A stretch of 5,317 nucleotides of DNA from the NCBI GenBank assembly GCA_903928955.1, contig CAIYTD010000351.1, positions 1 to 5,317 on the forward strand, given 5' to 3'. A program made the translations under genes and the position numbers. Source of the stretch: Oligoflexia bacterium (GTDB lineage Bacteria; Bdellovibrionota; UBA1018). The notes beneath the pieces are model-generated. The model saw only the letters and a list, made by a program, of their open reading frames with translations. It had not been told where the DNA came from and did not search any database. Each line of letters begins with the position of its first letter. Positions within the stretch are counted from its first letter, which is position 1. Of this stretch, positions 1 to 5,317 are shown piece by piece.

Positions 1-1
1 T

Positions 2-82
2 CATGAAATCGCTCCTGAAGCTATTTCATCTGAAGATTCTAATGATAATAAGTCTGGTAAAAATAAGCTTGAATCCGCATGA
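2..82 (+). CDS. fliF: FliF C-terminal tail (flagellar MS-ring protein), partial
   Basis: This is the 3' end of a gene that enters from the left edge, with 26 codons before a TGA at 80-82. The visible tail is hydrophilic and rich in Ser, Glu, Asp and Asn, and it ends in KNKLESA. The fliF call rests mainly on position: FliF is encoded directly upstream of FliG in most flagellar operons, and FliF's cytoplasmic C-terminus docks on the FliG N-domain. No diagnostic FliF motif lies in these few residues, and I do not see the hydrophobic FliG-binding helix, which may be just upstream of the window. A second frame (3-98) is also open here, but its peptide is short and unlike FliF. The stop is 20 bp before fliG, which fits an operon. 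The reading frame is fairly sure; the name is inferred. Confidence 0.6.
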   Translation, partial: HEIAPEAISSEDSNDNKSGKNKLESA

Positions 83-85
83 TCT

Positions 86-95
86 AGAGGGAAGG
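86..95 (+). promoter_or_regulatory. Ribosome binding site of fliG
   Basis: A purine-rich stretch, AGAGGGAAGG, ends 7 bases before the ATG at 103. It is the clearest Shine-Dalgarno sequence in the window. It favours the start at 103 over the in-frame ATG at 127, even though residue 9 onward (MSGLEKSALLL) is where typical FliG proteins begin. Confidence 0.7.
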
Positions 96-102
96 TAGTA
101 CA

Positions 103-1116
103 ATGCCATTTGAAGATTTTGAAAAAATGAGTGGTTTAGAAAAATCAGCACTGCTTTTAAACGTATTAGGAAATTCAGTGACTGCTCAAATTTTTAAAAA
201 AATGAAAGATAATGATGTAAAGCGCTTGGTAAGCGCTATGGGGCAAGTCACTAAAGTTCCTATCCCAGCTGTAAAAAGCGTACTAGAAGCTTTCTATACA
301 GAAATTGCAGAAGAAGATACCTTGATTTTTGGCCATGCTCAAGGACGCGAATTTGTACTTTCTACACTAGGCGAGGAAAGAGCAAAAACTGTTTTAGGAC
401 AATTATCCGTATTGGAAGTAACTCGAACTTTGGAAGCATTGGAGTTAGTGGATCCTCGAACTTTGGCAAATTTCTTGGTGAACGAACACCCCCAGACAGT
501 TGCACTTGTATTGGCTCATTTGGATCCGGCTAAAAAATGTGGGGTACTTAAGCGATTACCAGATTCGATTCAAACTGAAGTTGTATTAAGAATATCTAAT
601 TTAGACTTTATTTCTCCGAATCTAATTGCTGAAGTAGACGAAGTACTTAAGCAGGAGTTAGCTACTTTGGGTTCAATCGATACCCAGCAGTTAGGTGGAG
701 TTCAACCTATTGCTGAAATGCTTAATGTTATGGATAAGACAAGTGAGCAAAATATTATGGCGCGGGTTGAGGAAAAAGATCCGCAGTTAGCAGAAGAAAT
801 CCGAAAATTAATGTTTGTTTTCGAAGACCTTGTTTATATTGATGATCGGGGAATGCAAATGGTCCTTAAAGAAGTTCCTAATGATAAGCTTGTTATCGCG
901 CTTAAGACCGCTCCGGAGGAAATTCGGGAAAAGATATTTAGGAATATATCGAAACGGGCAGCAGATCTACTGCGTGAAGATCTAGAAGCTATGGGTCCAA
1001 CAAAATTATCGGATGTTGAAGTTGCTCAGCAAGAGATGATTAACATTGCGAAAAAACTCGAGGCAGAAGGAAAAATAGTGATTAGTCGGGGTGGAGAATC
1101 AGACTCATTAGTCTGA
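103..1116 (+). CDS. fliG: FliG, flagellar motor switch (C-ring rotor) protein
   Basis: FliG couples the MS-ring to the C-ring and carries the rotor charges that meet the stator, so it is needed for torque and direction switching at the cytoplasmic face of the motor. At 337 aa it has the usual length (about 331 in E. coli). The N-domain (about 8-105) opens with GLEKSALLLNVLG. The middle domain (about 115-190) has the EHPQ motif at 128-131, part of the FliM-binding surface. The C-domain (about 222-330) has the MFVF motif at 237-240, followed by the torque helix. By alignment from memory to E. coli, K268, R285, E292, D293 and K301 match K264, R281, D288, D289 and R297, so the charge pattern is kept with two conservative swaps (Asp to Glu, Arg to Lys). 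The start at 103 has a good ribosome binding site. fliH follows after 19 bp. Confidence 0.97.
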   Translation: MPFEDFEKMSGLEKSALLLNVLGNSVTAQIFKKMKDNDVKRLVSAMGQVTKVPIPAVKSVLEAFYTEIAEEDTLIFGHAQGREFVLSTLGEERAKTVLGQLSVLEVTRTLEALELVDPRTLANFLVNEHPQTVALVLAHLDPAKKCGVLKRLPDSIQTEVVLRISNLDFISPNLIAEVDEVLKQELATLGSIDTQQLGGVQPIAEMLNVMDKTSEQNIMARVEEKDPQLAEEIRKLMFVFEDLVYIDDRGMQMVLKEVPNDKLVIALKTAPEEIREKIFRNISKRAADLLREDLEAMGPTKLSDVEVAQQEMINIAKKLEAEGKIVISRGGESDSLV

Positions 1117-1135
1117 ATAAATAGGTATATACAGA

Positions 1136-1987
1136 ATGTCAAAGTTTAAGCTTGCTGATTTCACGATAAGTTCAGAAAAAAATAAAAATGGAGAAATGTT
1201 AGTTACTCCCATTGACAACAAAAAAACACCTCTAGTGAGAGATTTTGAACTTACTCAGCTAAAAAAAAGTTCTTCTGAAGATTATTCTTTTGTGAAATCT
1301 AAGTACGGGCCGCTGGCATCCACGGATGATGAGCGTAGTCAAAGGCTTCAGCAAGATAGAAGGTTTAGCATTAATCCACTTCTCAGAGATCCGCTTTCGA
1401 TTGAGCAAGAAGAACGTAGGGTAATCGAAGAAAAAGTAAGATTACAAATTCAAGCCTTAACAGATGAGGCAAAAGCTGAAGCTAGCATTATAGGCTATCA
1501 AGATGGGTTAAAGAAAGGTTTTGATGAAGGATTGAGTCAGTTTTGTATAGATGGAGCGAGTCGGATCGATGCATTGGAGAAGCTCACAGCCTCTATCGAG
1601 AACGCTAAAATGGAGATATTTCGAGCGAATGAAAGATTTCTAATGGAACTGATCTTTAGAATTGCCAGAATGGTGATACTCAAGGAGCTCGCGATGGATC
1701 GGGAGTATTTACTTCGCTTGGCAAAAGAGTTGATTTCTAAAATAGGCGCTAAGGATAATCTAATTTTAAAAATTCATCCCAATGATATTGAAACTGTAGG
1801 AATGATTAAAGGCGGTCTAGATAAGGCGTTTGGTGAGTTGATGAATCTGAATATAGAATCTTCTATTGAGGTGAAAAGGGGAGGTTGCCAAGTCGAAACG
1901 GAGTGGAGTTCTATCGATGCCAGCGTTGAGACTCAGCTGGAAGGCCTTTATCAATCATTAATCGGGAAGGTAACTGGTGGAGCTTAA
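1136..1987 (+). CDS. fliH: FliH, regulator/stator of the flagellar export ATPase
   Basis: FliH forms a dimer that binds FliI, restrains its ATPase activity and tethers it to the C-ring and export gate. It is related to the peripheral-stalk subunits of F- and V-type ATPases. Three features support the call. A charged region at about 88-118 is likely helical. A run of glycines spaced by four at G120, G124, G128 and G132 is the GxxxG repeat typical of FliH. A conserved C-terminal block, GGCQVETEWSSIDASVETQL at 249-268, is also typical of the family. The first 85 or so residues are polar and poorly conserved; the extreme N-terminus (MSKFKL) may bind the C-ring, as in other FliH proteins. At 283 aa it is longer than E. 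coli FliH (about 235), mostly through this N-terminal part. The ribosome binding site before 1136 is weak (AGGT at 1123-1126), so translation may depend on upstream flow. The stop overlaps the fliI start by one base. Confidence 0.93.
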   Translation: MSKFKLADFTISSEKNKNGEMLVTPIDNKKTPLVRDFELTQLKKSSSEDYSFVKSKYGPLASTDDERSQRLQQDRRFSINPLLRDPLSIEQEERRVIEEKVRLQIQALTDEAKAEASIIGYQDGLKKGFDEGLSQFCIDGASRIDALEKLTASIENAKMEIFRANERFLMELIFRIARMVILKELAMDREYLLRLAKELISKIGAKDNLILKIHPNDIETVGMIKGGLDKAFGELMNLNIESSIEVKRGGCQVETEWSSIDASVETQLEGLYQSLIGKVTGGA

Positions 1988-1989
1988 TG
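1976..1989 (+). promoter_or_regulatory. fliH stop / fliI start overlap with ribosome binding site
   Basis: GGTGGAG at 1976-1982 lies 4 bases before an ATG at 1987 that shares its A with the fliH stop (TAATG). This arrangement suggests that FliI translation is coupled to FliH, which would help keep their ratio set. A second in-frame ATG at 1996 would put the same site 13 bases away, so 1987 is preferred, but the 4-base spacing is short and the choice is not certain. Confidence 0.55.
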
Positions 1990-3405
1990 TGGAAGATGGA
2001 TTCAAAAATTTATGAGGATCGATTGACTCAGGCTCTTCTGTATGCTGGCACCGGCAAAGTCACTAAGTCTATTGGGCTTCTTTTTGAGGCAACTCTCCCT
2101 GGGGCAGCAGTAGGTAGCCTTTGTCAAATTTTCCCTTCGGGTGATCGATTTTCACAGTATTTTATTGATGCCGAAGTGATTGGTTTTAAAGATAAAAGCG
2201 TTTTACTCATGCCATTTGATGATAGTTATGGTGTAAATAAAGATAGCTTAATAATACTGAAAAGTAAAAGTTCTACAGTGACAGTGGGTGATTCACTTTT
2301 AGGAAGAGTGTTAGATGGTCGTGGTAATCCTTTAGATGATTTAGGCCCCATTGAATTTAAAAATACTCATATTGAAGAACGCAGTCTTTATCATAAACCC
2401 TCAGATCCCATGAGCCGTCAAATGATTACTGAACCATTAGATCTAGGTATTCGGTCTATTAATGGTTTACTGACCTGCGGCAAGGGGCAGAGGATGGGAA
2501 TTATGGCTGGTTCGGGCGTAGGAAAGTCTGTTCTTTTAGGGATGATGGCAAAAAATACAGCAGCTGATATCAATGTGATTGCCTTGATTGGTGAAAGAGG
2601 AAGGGAAGTTCGGGAGTTTATAGAGCGGGATTTAGGTCCTGAAGGTTTAAAAAAATCTGTCATTGTCGTTTCAACTTCTGATAAATCTCCACTATTAAGA
2701 ATGAGAGGAGCATTTTTAGCGACAACAATAGCTGAATATTTTCGGGATCGAGGCAAAGATGTCCTTCTCATGATGGATTCTATTACTCGATTTTGTATGG
2801 CTCAGAGGGAAATTGGGTTGTCATTAGGTGAACCACCTGCGTCAAAAGGTTACACTCCAAGCGTTTTTTCTACTATTCCAAAATTACTTGAAAGATCAGG
2901 AATGGCTCCTAATAAAGGAAGTATTACAGGAATATATACTGTACTTGTTGAAGGTGACGATATGGATGACCCTATAGCTGATTCTGCAAGGTCTATTTTA
3001 GACGGTCATATTGTACTGAGTAGAAAAATTGCTCAGAAAAATAGATTTCCTGCAATCGATGTACTTCAAAGTACGAGTAGAGTGATGAGGTCAATTATAG
3101 ATTCAAATCATCTTGAGTGGGCGGGAAAGATTCGGGATTGGATTTCAACATATGCTCAGGCGGAGGATTTAATTAATATTGGAGCATATGTTCGAGGTGC
3201 GAATCAAAAAATAGACCAATCAGTTTCTGTAATAGATAGAATTAATGATTTTTTATTTCAAAAAATGGATGAACGCACTACGATGAGCGAATCCCAAGGT
3301 TTGATGCACTCGATTGTTAGGCATGCAGAAGCATTTCTTGCTTCTCAGGCTCAATCCTCACAAACTTCAAGAACTCCACATGTTGCATCTAAAGTTAGTT
3401 TTTAA
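1987..3405 (+). CDS. fliI: FliI, flagellar type III export ATPase
   Basis: FliI hydrolyses ATP to help unload chaperones and feed rod, hook and filament subunits into the export gate at the cytoplasmic base of the flagellum. It works as a hexamer with FliH outside and FliJ in the centre. The length, 472 aa, is near the family norm (about 456 in Salmonella). A beta-barrel N-domain (about 20-100) precedes the RecA-like core. The Walker A motif is AGSGVGKS at 174-181 (K180). GERGREV at 202-208 carries the catalytic glutamate E203. The Walker B motif is VLLMMDS at 259-265 (D264). The type III ATPase signature PPASKGYTPSVF spans 283-294, and DPIADSARSILDGHIVLSR spans 328-346. The arginine finger is probably R365 in STSR. 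The spacing of K180, E203 and R365 matches what I recall for the related ATPase Spa47. The core looks intact, and this separates it from F1-ATPase beta. Confidence 0.98.
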   Translation: MWKMDSKIYEDRLTQALLYAGTGKVTKSIGLLFEATLPGAAVGSLCQIFPSGDRFSQYFIDAEVIGFKDKSVLLMPFDDSYGVNKDSLIILKSKSSTVTVGDSLLGRVLDGRGNPLDDLGPIEFKNTHIEERSLYHKPSDPMSRQMITEPLDLGIRSINGLLTCGKGQRMGIMAGSGVGKSVLLGMMAKNTAADINVIALIGERGREVREFIERDLGPEGLKKSVIVVSTSDKSPLLRMRGAFLATTIAEYFRDRGKDVLLMMDSITRFCMAQREIGLSLGEPPASKGYTPSVFSTIPKLLERSGMAPNKGSITGIYTVLVEGDDMDDPIADSARSILDGHIVLSRKIAQKNRFPAIDVLQSTSRVMRSIIDSNHLEWAGKIRDWISTYAQAEDLINIGAYVRGANQKIDQSVSVIDRINDFLFQKMDERTTMSESQGLMHSIVRHAEAFLASQAQSSQTSRTPHVASKVSF

Positions 3406-3477
3406 ATATGCACATTTTGTAGGGTAAAATATTCAGTCTATTCAATTTATATGAATACATAGAATATAGTAATTGAG
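3406..3477 (+). other. 72-bp AT-rich spacer between fliI and fliJ with a small dyad
   Basis: This is the longest non-coding gap in the window. It contains an AT-rich inverted repeat, TATTCA at 3439-3444 and TGAATA at 3452-3457 (7-nt loop), flanked by a second matching pair, ATATTC at 3429-3434 and GAATAT at 3462-3467. No T-run follows, so it does not look like an intrinsic terminator. TAAAAT (3425) and TATAGT (3465) resemble -10 boxes, but neither has a credible -35 partner. I call no promoter here. The spacer may only affect RNA folding or stability before fliJ. Confidence 0.35.
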
Positions 3478-3930
3478 ATGGAAAAATTTAGATTTAAATT
3501 TCAATCAGTGCTTCAAGTGAGAAAGGTAAAAGAGGAAGAAGCATTAAGATTATTATCGATAGCTCAAGGTTTTTATCAAAGCGAGATAAGGAACAAAAGT
3601 TTTTTAATTTCAGAATTAACTAGCGCATTTAAAATGAGAGATATTTTAATTTCTAAATCGAATTTTGGCGCTGATTTTTCTATTGAAAATAGCTACATTA
3701 CTGGAACTAAACATAGAATTAAATTATCAGATCAGTCTATTTTGAATGCATCTCGAAAAGTTGAAAAGGCACTTCGTAATTATTTGGTTTTAAAAAAGAA
3801 AACTCATGCAATGGAGATATTAAGAGAGAATTCTTACGCAGAGTATCGTAAGATTAGATCTAAAGAAGAACAAAAAGAGTCAGATGATATAAATGTGATG
3901 CGATCTAGATTGAAAGAGTGGTATTTTTAA
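3478..3930 (+). CDS. fliJ: FliJ, central stalk protein of the flagellar export ATPase
   Basis: FliJ is a small antiparallel coiled coil that sits in the FliI hexamer like the gamma subunit of F1-ATPase. It links the ATPase to FlhA and helps escort export chaperones. At 150 aa it matches the family (147 in E. coli). The N-terminus MEKFRFKFQSVLQVRKVKEE has the family pattern: an aromatic/basic start, then VLxVRK leading into a long charged helix. The rest is Lys/Glu/Arg-rich and helical. Sequence conservation in FliJ is low, so the position right after fliI is strong support. ATG 3478 is the first start after an in-frame stop at 3460-3462, and no proper Shine-Dalgarno sequence is visible (only GAG directly against the ATG). 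Base composition is noticeably more AT-rich than in fliI. The stop overlaps the next gene by one base. Confidence 0.88.
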   Translation: MEKFRFKFQSVLQVRKVKEEEALRLLSIAQGFYQSEIRNKSFLISELTSAFKMRDILISKSNFGADFSIENSYITGTKHRIKLSDQSILNASRKVEKALRNYLVLKKKTHAMEILRENSYAEYRKIRSKEEQKESDDINVMRSRLKEWYF

Positions 3931-3932
3931 TG
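3914..3932 (+). promoter_or_regulatory. fliJ stop / motE start overlap with ribosome binding site
   Basis: AAGAGTGG at 3914-3921 lies 8 bases before an ATG at 3930 that shares its A with the fliJ TAA (TAATG). This matches the fliH/fliI junction and decides the start of the next gene. An in-frame GTG at 3918 would add four residues, but it lies within the purine stretch itself and lacks suitable spacing. Confidence 0.6.
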
Positions 3933-4475
3933 ATTTTTAGAATTAAATTTAATTTAAAAATATTTATTCTTTGTAGCGGCATTTTTCTTTCTGCTTCTGT
4001 TTCTGTAATCGGAGATGAGCAAATAAAAGTTAATAAAAATAAGGAATCAATATCTTGTTTGAATGATTCTTCAGTACTAGAAGACATTAAGCAGGCTAGA
4101 AGCGAAATTGATCGAAAAAATAAAGAGTTCTTAGATAGAGAATTAGATCTCAAAAAAAGAGAACGTTCAGTAGACGAAGAAATGAAAAAGTTGGAAGGAT
4201 TGAGAGAAGAAATCTCTAAAATTCAAGAAAAGAGAAAAAGCGAAATAGAGGAAAAGGTAAATAAGCTTGTTGAGACTTTTCTTACTATGAATCCTAAAGC
4301 AGCAGCCAAAATTTTGGGATCCTTAGATAATGGATTGGCGGTAGAAACCATTTCTCGCTTAGACACAAAACGATTGGCAAAAATTATGAATATTATGGAT
4401 CCAGTACGTTCATCGCAGCTTTCAGAGCTAATGGTTGGGGTAGATCGATCCAAATTAGGCAAAGAAGGAAGATGA
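3930..4475 (+). CDS. motE: MotE/FlbB/YlxF-like flagellar accessory protein (MgtE_N-like domain)
   Basis: This is a 181-aa protein. A basic start and a hydrophobic segment at about 11-26 look like a signal peptide or membrane anchor. A highly charged coiled coil spans about 50-112. A C-terminal domain at about 110-170 has two related units, beginning MNPKAAAKILGSLD and LDTKRLAKIMNIMD, in the pattern of the MgtE intracellular N domain, a helical fold akin to that of FliG. The place between fliJ and fliK is that of ylxF in Bacillus and flbB in spirochaetes. Family members include MotE, a periplasmic chaperone for MotC in Sinorhizobium, and FlbB, an inner-membrane collar scaffold in Borrelia. I infer a periplasmic, inner-membrane-bound motor or stator role. 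It is not a Mg2+ transporter, since no channel domain is present. Whether the N-terminus is cleaved is unclear, and no lipobox precedes C15. The symbol follows the family and is not proof of MotC binding. Confidence 0.82.
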   Translation: MIFRIKFNLKIFILCSGIFLSASVSVIGDEQIKVNKNKESISCLNDSSVLEDIKQARSEIDRKNKEFLDRELDLKKRERSVDEEMKKLEGLREEISKIQEKRKSEIEEKVNKLVETFLTMNPKAAAKILGSLDNGLAVETISRLDTKRLAKIMNIMDPVRSSQLSELMVGVDRSKLGKEGR

Positions 4476-4478
4476 AAG
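4465..4478 (+). promoter_or_regulatory. Likely ribosome binding region of the fliK candidate
   Basis: A purine-rich stretch with AAGGAAG (4465-4471) and GAAAG (4474-4478) overlaps the end of the upstream gene and lies before the ATG at 4482. AGGAAG is 10 bases from the start, a little long, while GAAAG is 3 bases away and short. The site is therefore only moderately convincing. Confidence 0.4.
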
Positions 4479-4481
4479 AAA

Positions 4482-5317
4482 ATGATAAATATTTCAAGTT
4501 CATTTAAATCTAATATTCCTTCTTTTGATCTTGGAGATGAAGGAGCACCTCTAGTTTCTGGAAAAGAAGATCCTGATTTTAAGGCCGAAATAAATCAGGC
4601 TGCTTTTTTATTTCAACCTCCTGTTATAGCTCAGATGGCTCAGGCTGGAGGGGTAAAAAATATCGAATTGAAGGCTGTTACCCCACAAGTAGAGTTGAAT
4701 GAGAAAGAAGCTCCACCTGTTGCAGGCGATGGTATTTCTTTAGTTAAGTTTTTGGATTTGCAGAAAAATCTACATAAGGAACTCCAAAAGGAATTACAGA
4801 AGAATGTGCAGATAGATAAGCAGATAGATAAGCAGATAGATACAGGTCCTCATATGGATATGGATATGGATATGGAAGAAGTAAAGATTATTCCATATCC
4901 TTCCGTTTTGCCTGTGATTACCTTTGATAAATCTCCCGAGCCAGTTTTAGTCGATAGACGGATTTTATCGTATCAGGATAAAGTACCCGTTCCTGTTAGT
5001 GAAGTAGAATTAGATCAACAATCTCATTTATTAGAACTAAAGGAACTTCCAAAAATAAAACAAAGTTTAAATCATTTAGAAGTTTTACCTAAAAATATAA
5101 AAGAGATGAAGATCGAAGCATCTGCTAAGAAATTGGTTCCATCTGTAGAAGGTGTTAAAGAGCTAGAAGTTCATGATCAGAAGGTGCAGATGGAGCAAAG
5201 ATTTCCAAAAATGATTCATCCATCTGAGGTATCCGATCCTATTTCTGGTTCATTGAAAATTCAGCCCTTTAGCATTTCTCAAAATACTCAAAATACTCAA
5301 AATACTCAAAATACTCA
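4482..5317 (+). CDS. fliK: Probable FliK, flagellar hook-length control protein, N-terminal part
   Basis: A frame open for 278 codons runs off the right edge without a stop. FliK is secreted during hook assembly, measures hook length and switches export specificity to filament subunits through its C-terminal domain, which would lie outside the window. The visible part matches the loose FliK N-terminal type: hydrophilic, rich in Glu, Lys, Gln, Pro and Val, with no Cys and no Trp, likely disordered, and with no membrane segment. It contains three short repeats: QIDK at about 110-120, Met-Asp at 125-132, and QNT from 267 to the edge. Such a sequence has no diagnostic motif, so the name rests on its place right after motE, as in Bacillus and spirochaetes. 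Another secreted or structural flagellar protein is possible. ATG 4482 is the first start; the upstream TGA at 4473-4475 is in the same frame. The base and codon use resemble the upstream genes. Confidence 0.65.
   Translation, partial: MINISSSFKSNIPSFDLGDEGAPLVSGKEDPDFKAEINQAAFLFQPPVIAQMAQAGGVKNIELKAVTPQVELNEKEAPPVAGDGISLVKFLDLQKNLHKELQKELQKNVQIDKQIDKQIDTGPHMDMDMDMEEVKIIPYPSVLPVITFDKSPEPVLVDRRILSYQDKVPVPVSEVELDQQSHLLELKELPKIKQSLNHLEVLPKNIKEMKIEASAKKLVPSVEGVKELEVHDQKVQMEQRFPKMIHPSEVSDPISGSLKIQPFSISQNTQNTQNTQNT
4809..4842 (+). repeat. 12-bp tandem repeat encoding QIDK, 2.8 copies
   Basis: CAGATAGATAAG occurs at 4809-4820 and 4821-4832, followed by a 10-base partial copy to 4842. The copies are identical at the DNA level, which suggests recent duplication. 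The unit is a multiple of three, so a gain or loss of copies keeps the frame of the fliK candidate and changes its length by four residues. Confidence 0.9.
4854..4876 (+). repeat. 6-bp tandem repeat encoding Met-Asp, 3.8 copies
   Basis: ATGGAT is repeated three times from 4854 and followed by ATGGA, giving MDMDMDME in the fliK candidate. The unit keeps the reading frame. It begins only 11 bases after the QIDK repeat, so the two together form a small repeat-rich patch. Confidence 0.9.
5280..5317 (+). repeat. 9-bp tandem repeat encoding Gln-Asn-Thr, at least 4 copies, cut by the window edge
   Basis: CAAAATACT occurs four times without a mismatch from 5280 to 5315, and the first two bases of a fifth copy end the window. 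It encodes QNT repeats from residue 267 of the fliK candidate. The true copy number cannot be seen. A perfect short repeat at the edge would also fit an assembly that stopped here. Confidence 0.92.

Noticed and set aside
3..98. Short plus-strand frame with an ATG at 3, overlapping the fliF end
   Set aside because: It would encode 31 residues with no ribosome binding site visible. The fliF frame explains the region better, and the ATG is at the very edge.
2418..2771. Minus-strand open frame of 117 codons opposite fliI
   Set aside because: It lies wholly against the highly conserved FliI ATPase core, has no recognisable domain and no ribosome binding context; it is a shadow of fliI.
3429..3467. 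Possible terminator after fliI
   Set aside because: The stems are AT-rich and weak with no following T-run, and a terminator inside this operon would cut off fliJ.
3425..3470. Possible promoter before fliJ (TAAAAT and TATAGT as -10 boxes)
   Set aside because: No acceptable -35 element lies 16 to 18 bases upstream of either, and such hexamers are common by chance in AT-rich DNA.
3918..3929. GTG start four codons upstream of the motE ATG
   Set aside because: The ATG at 3930 has better spacing from the purine-rich site and the same TAATG overlap seen at fliH/fliI.
3960..3978. Lipoprotein signal in the MotE-like protein (Cys at residue 15)
   Set aside because: The residues before the Cys (IFIL) do not fit a lipobox, and hydrophobic sequence continues after it.
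3905..4153. Minus-strand open frame of 82 codons opposite the fliJ-motE junction
   Set aside because: It is opposite two well-supported genes, its product has no recognisable features, and it follows from AT-rich codon use on the plus strand.
4223..4462. Minus-strand open frame of 79 codons opposite motE
   Set aside because: It is antisense to the MgtE_N-like domain coding region and its product is Ser/Phe-rich, as expected of a shadow frame.
3930..4475. Mg2+ transporter MgtE
   Set aside because: Only an MgtE_N-like helical domain is present. There is no CBS domain and no five-helix channel, and the neighbours are all flagellar.
4472..4507. ATG overlapping the motE stop (ATGA)
   Set aside because: The frame ends after 11 codons. 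The long open frame starts at 4482.

Overview
The window is a plus-strand segment of a flagellar motor and export operon. It reads fliF (last 26 codons only), fliG, fliH, fliI, fliJ, a motE/flbB/ylxF-type gene, and the start of a probable fliK that runs off the right edge. Genes fill almost all of it, and the largest gap (72 bp) lies between fliI and fliJ. No gene is supported on the minus strand, and I see no RNA gene, mobile element or CRISPR array.

The genes belong to one machine. FliF forms the MS-ring, and FliG sits on it as the rotor part of the switch. FliH, FliI and FliJ form the cytoplasmic ATPase and stalk of the flagellar type III export apparatus. The MotE-like protein has an N-terminal hydrophobic segment, a coiled coil and an MgtE_N-like C-terminal domain, which suggests a periplasmic motor or stator accessory factor. 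FliK, where identified, is the secreted hook-length ruler. The genes are tightly packed: fliH/fliI and fliJ/motE each share one base in a TAATG stop-start, and other spacers, apart from the fliI-fliJ gap, are 6 to 20 bp.

The DNA is AT-rich. Lines counted by hand run from about 22 to 55% G+C, highest in the ATPase core of fliI and lowest in fliJ. The order fliF-G-H-I-J-motE-fliK is known from Bacillus (ylxF), spirochaetes (flbB) and Bdellovibrio-like bacteria. It therefore fits an AT-rich flagellated bacterium, perhaps a Bdellovibrionota-like or other deltaproteobacterial-type lineage or a spirochaete, but I cannot place the organism from this window alone.

I found no undescribed system. The least ordinary parts are three short in-frame tandem repeats in the probable fliK (units of 12, 6 and 9 bp), one of which is cut by the window edge, and the MotE-like gene, whose exact role differs between lineages.
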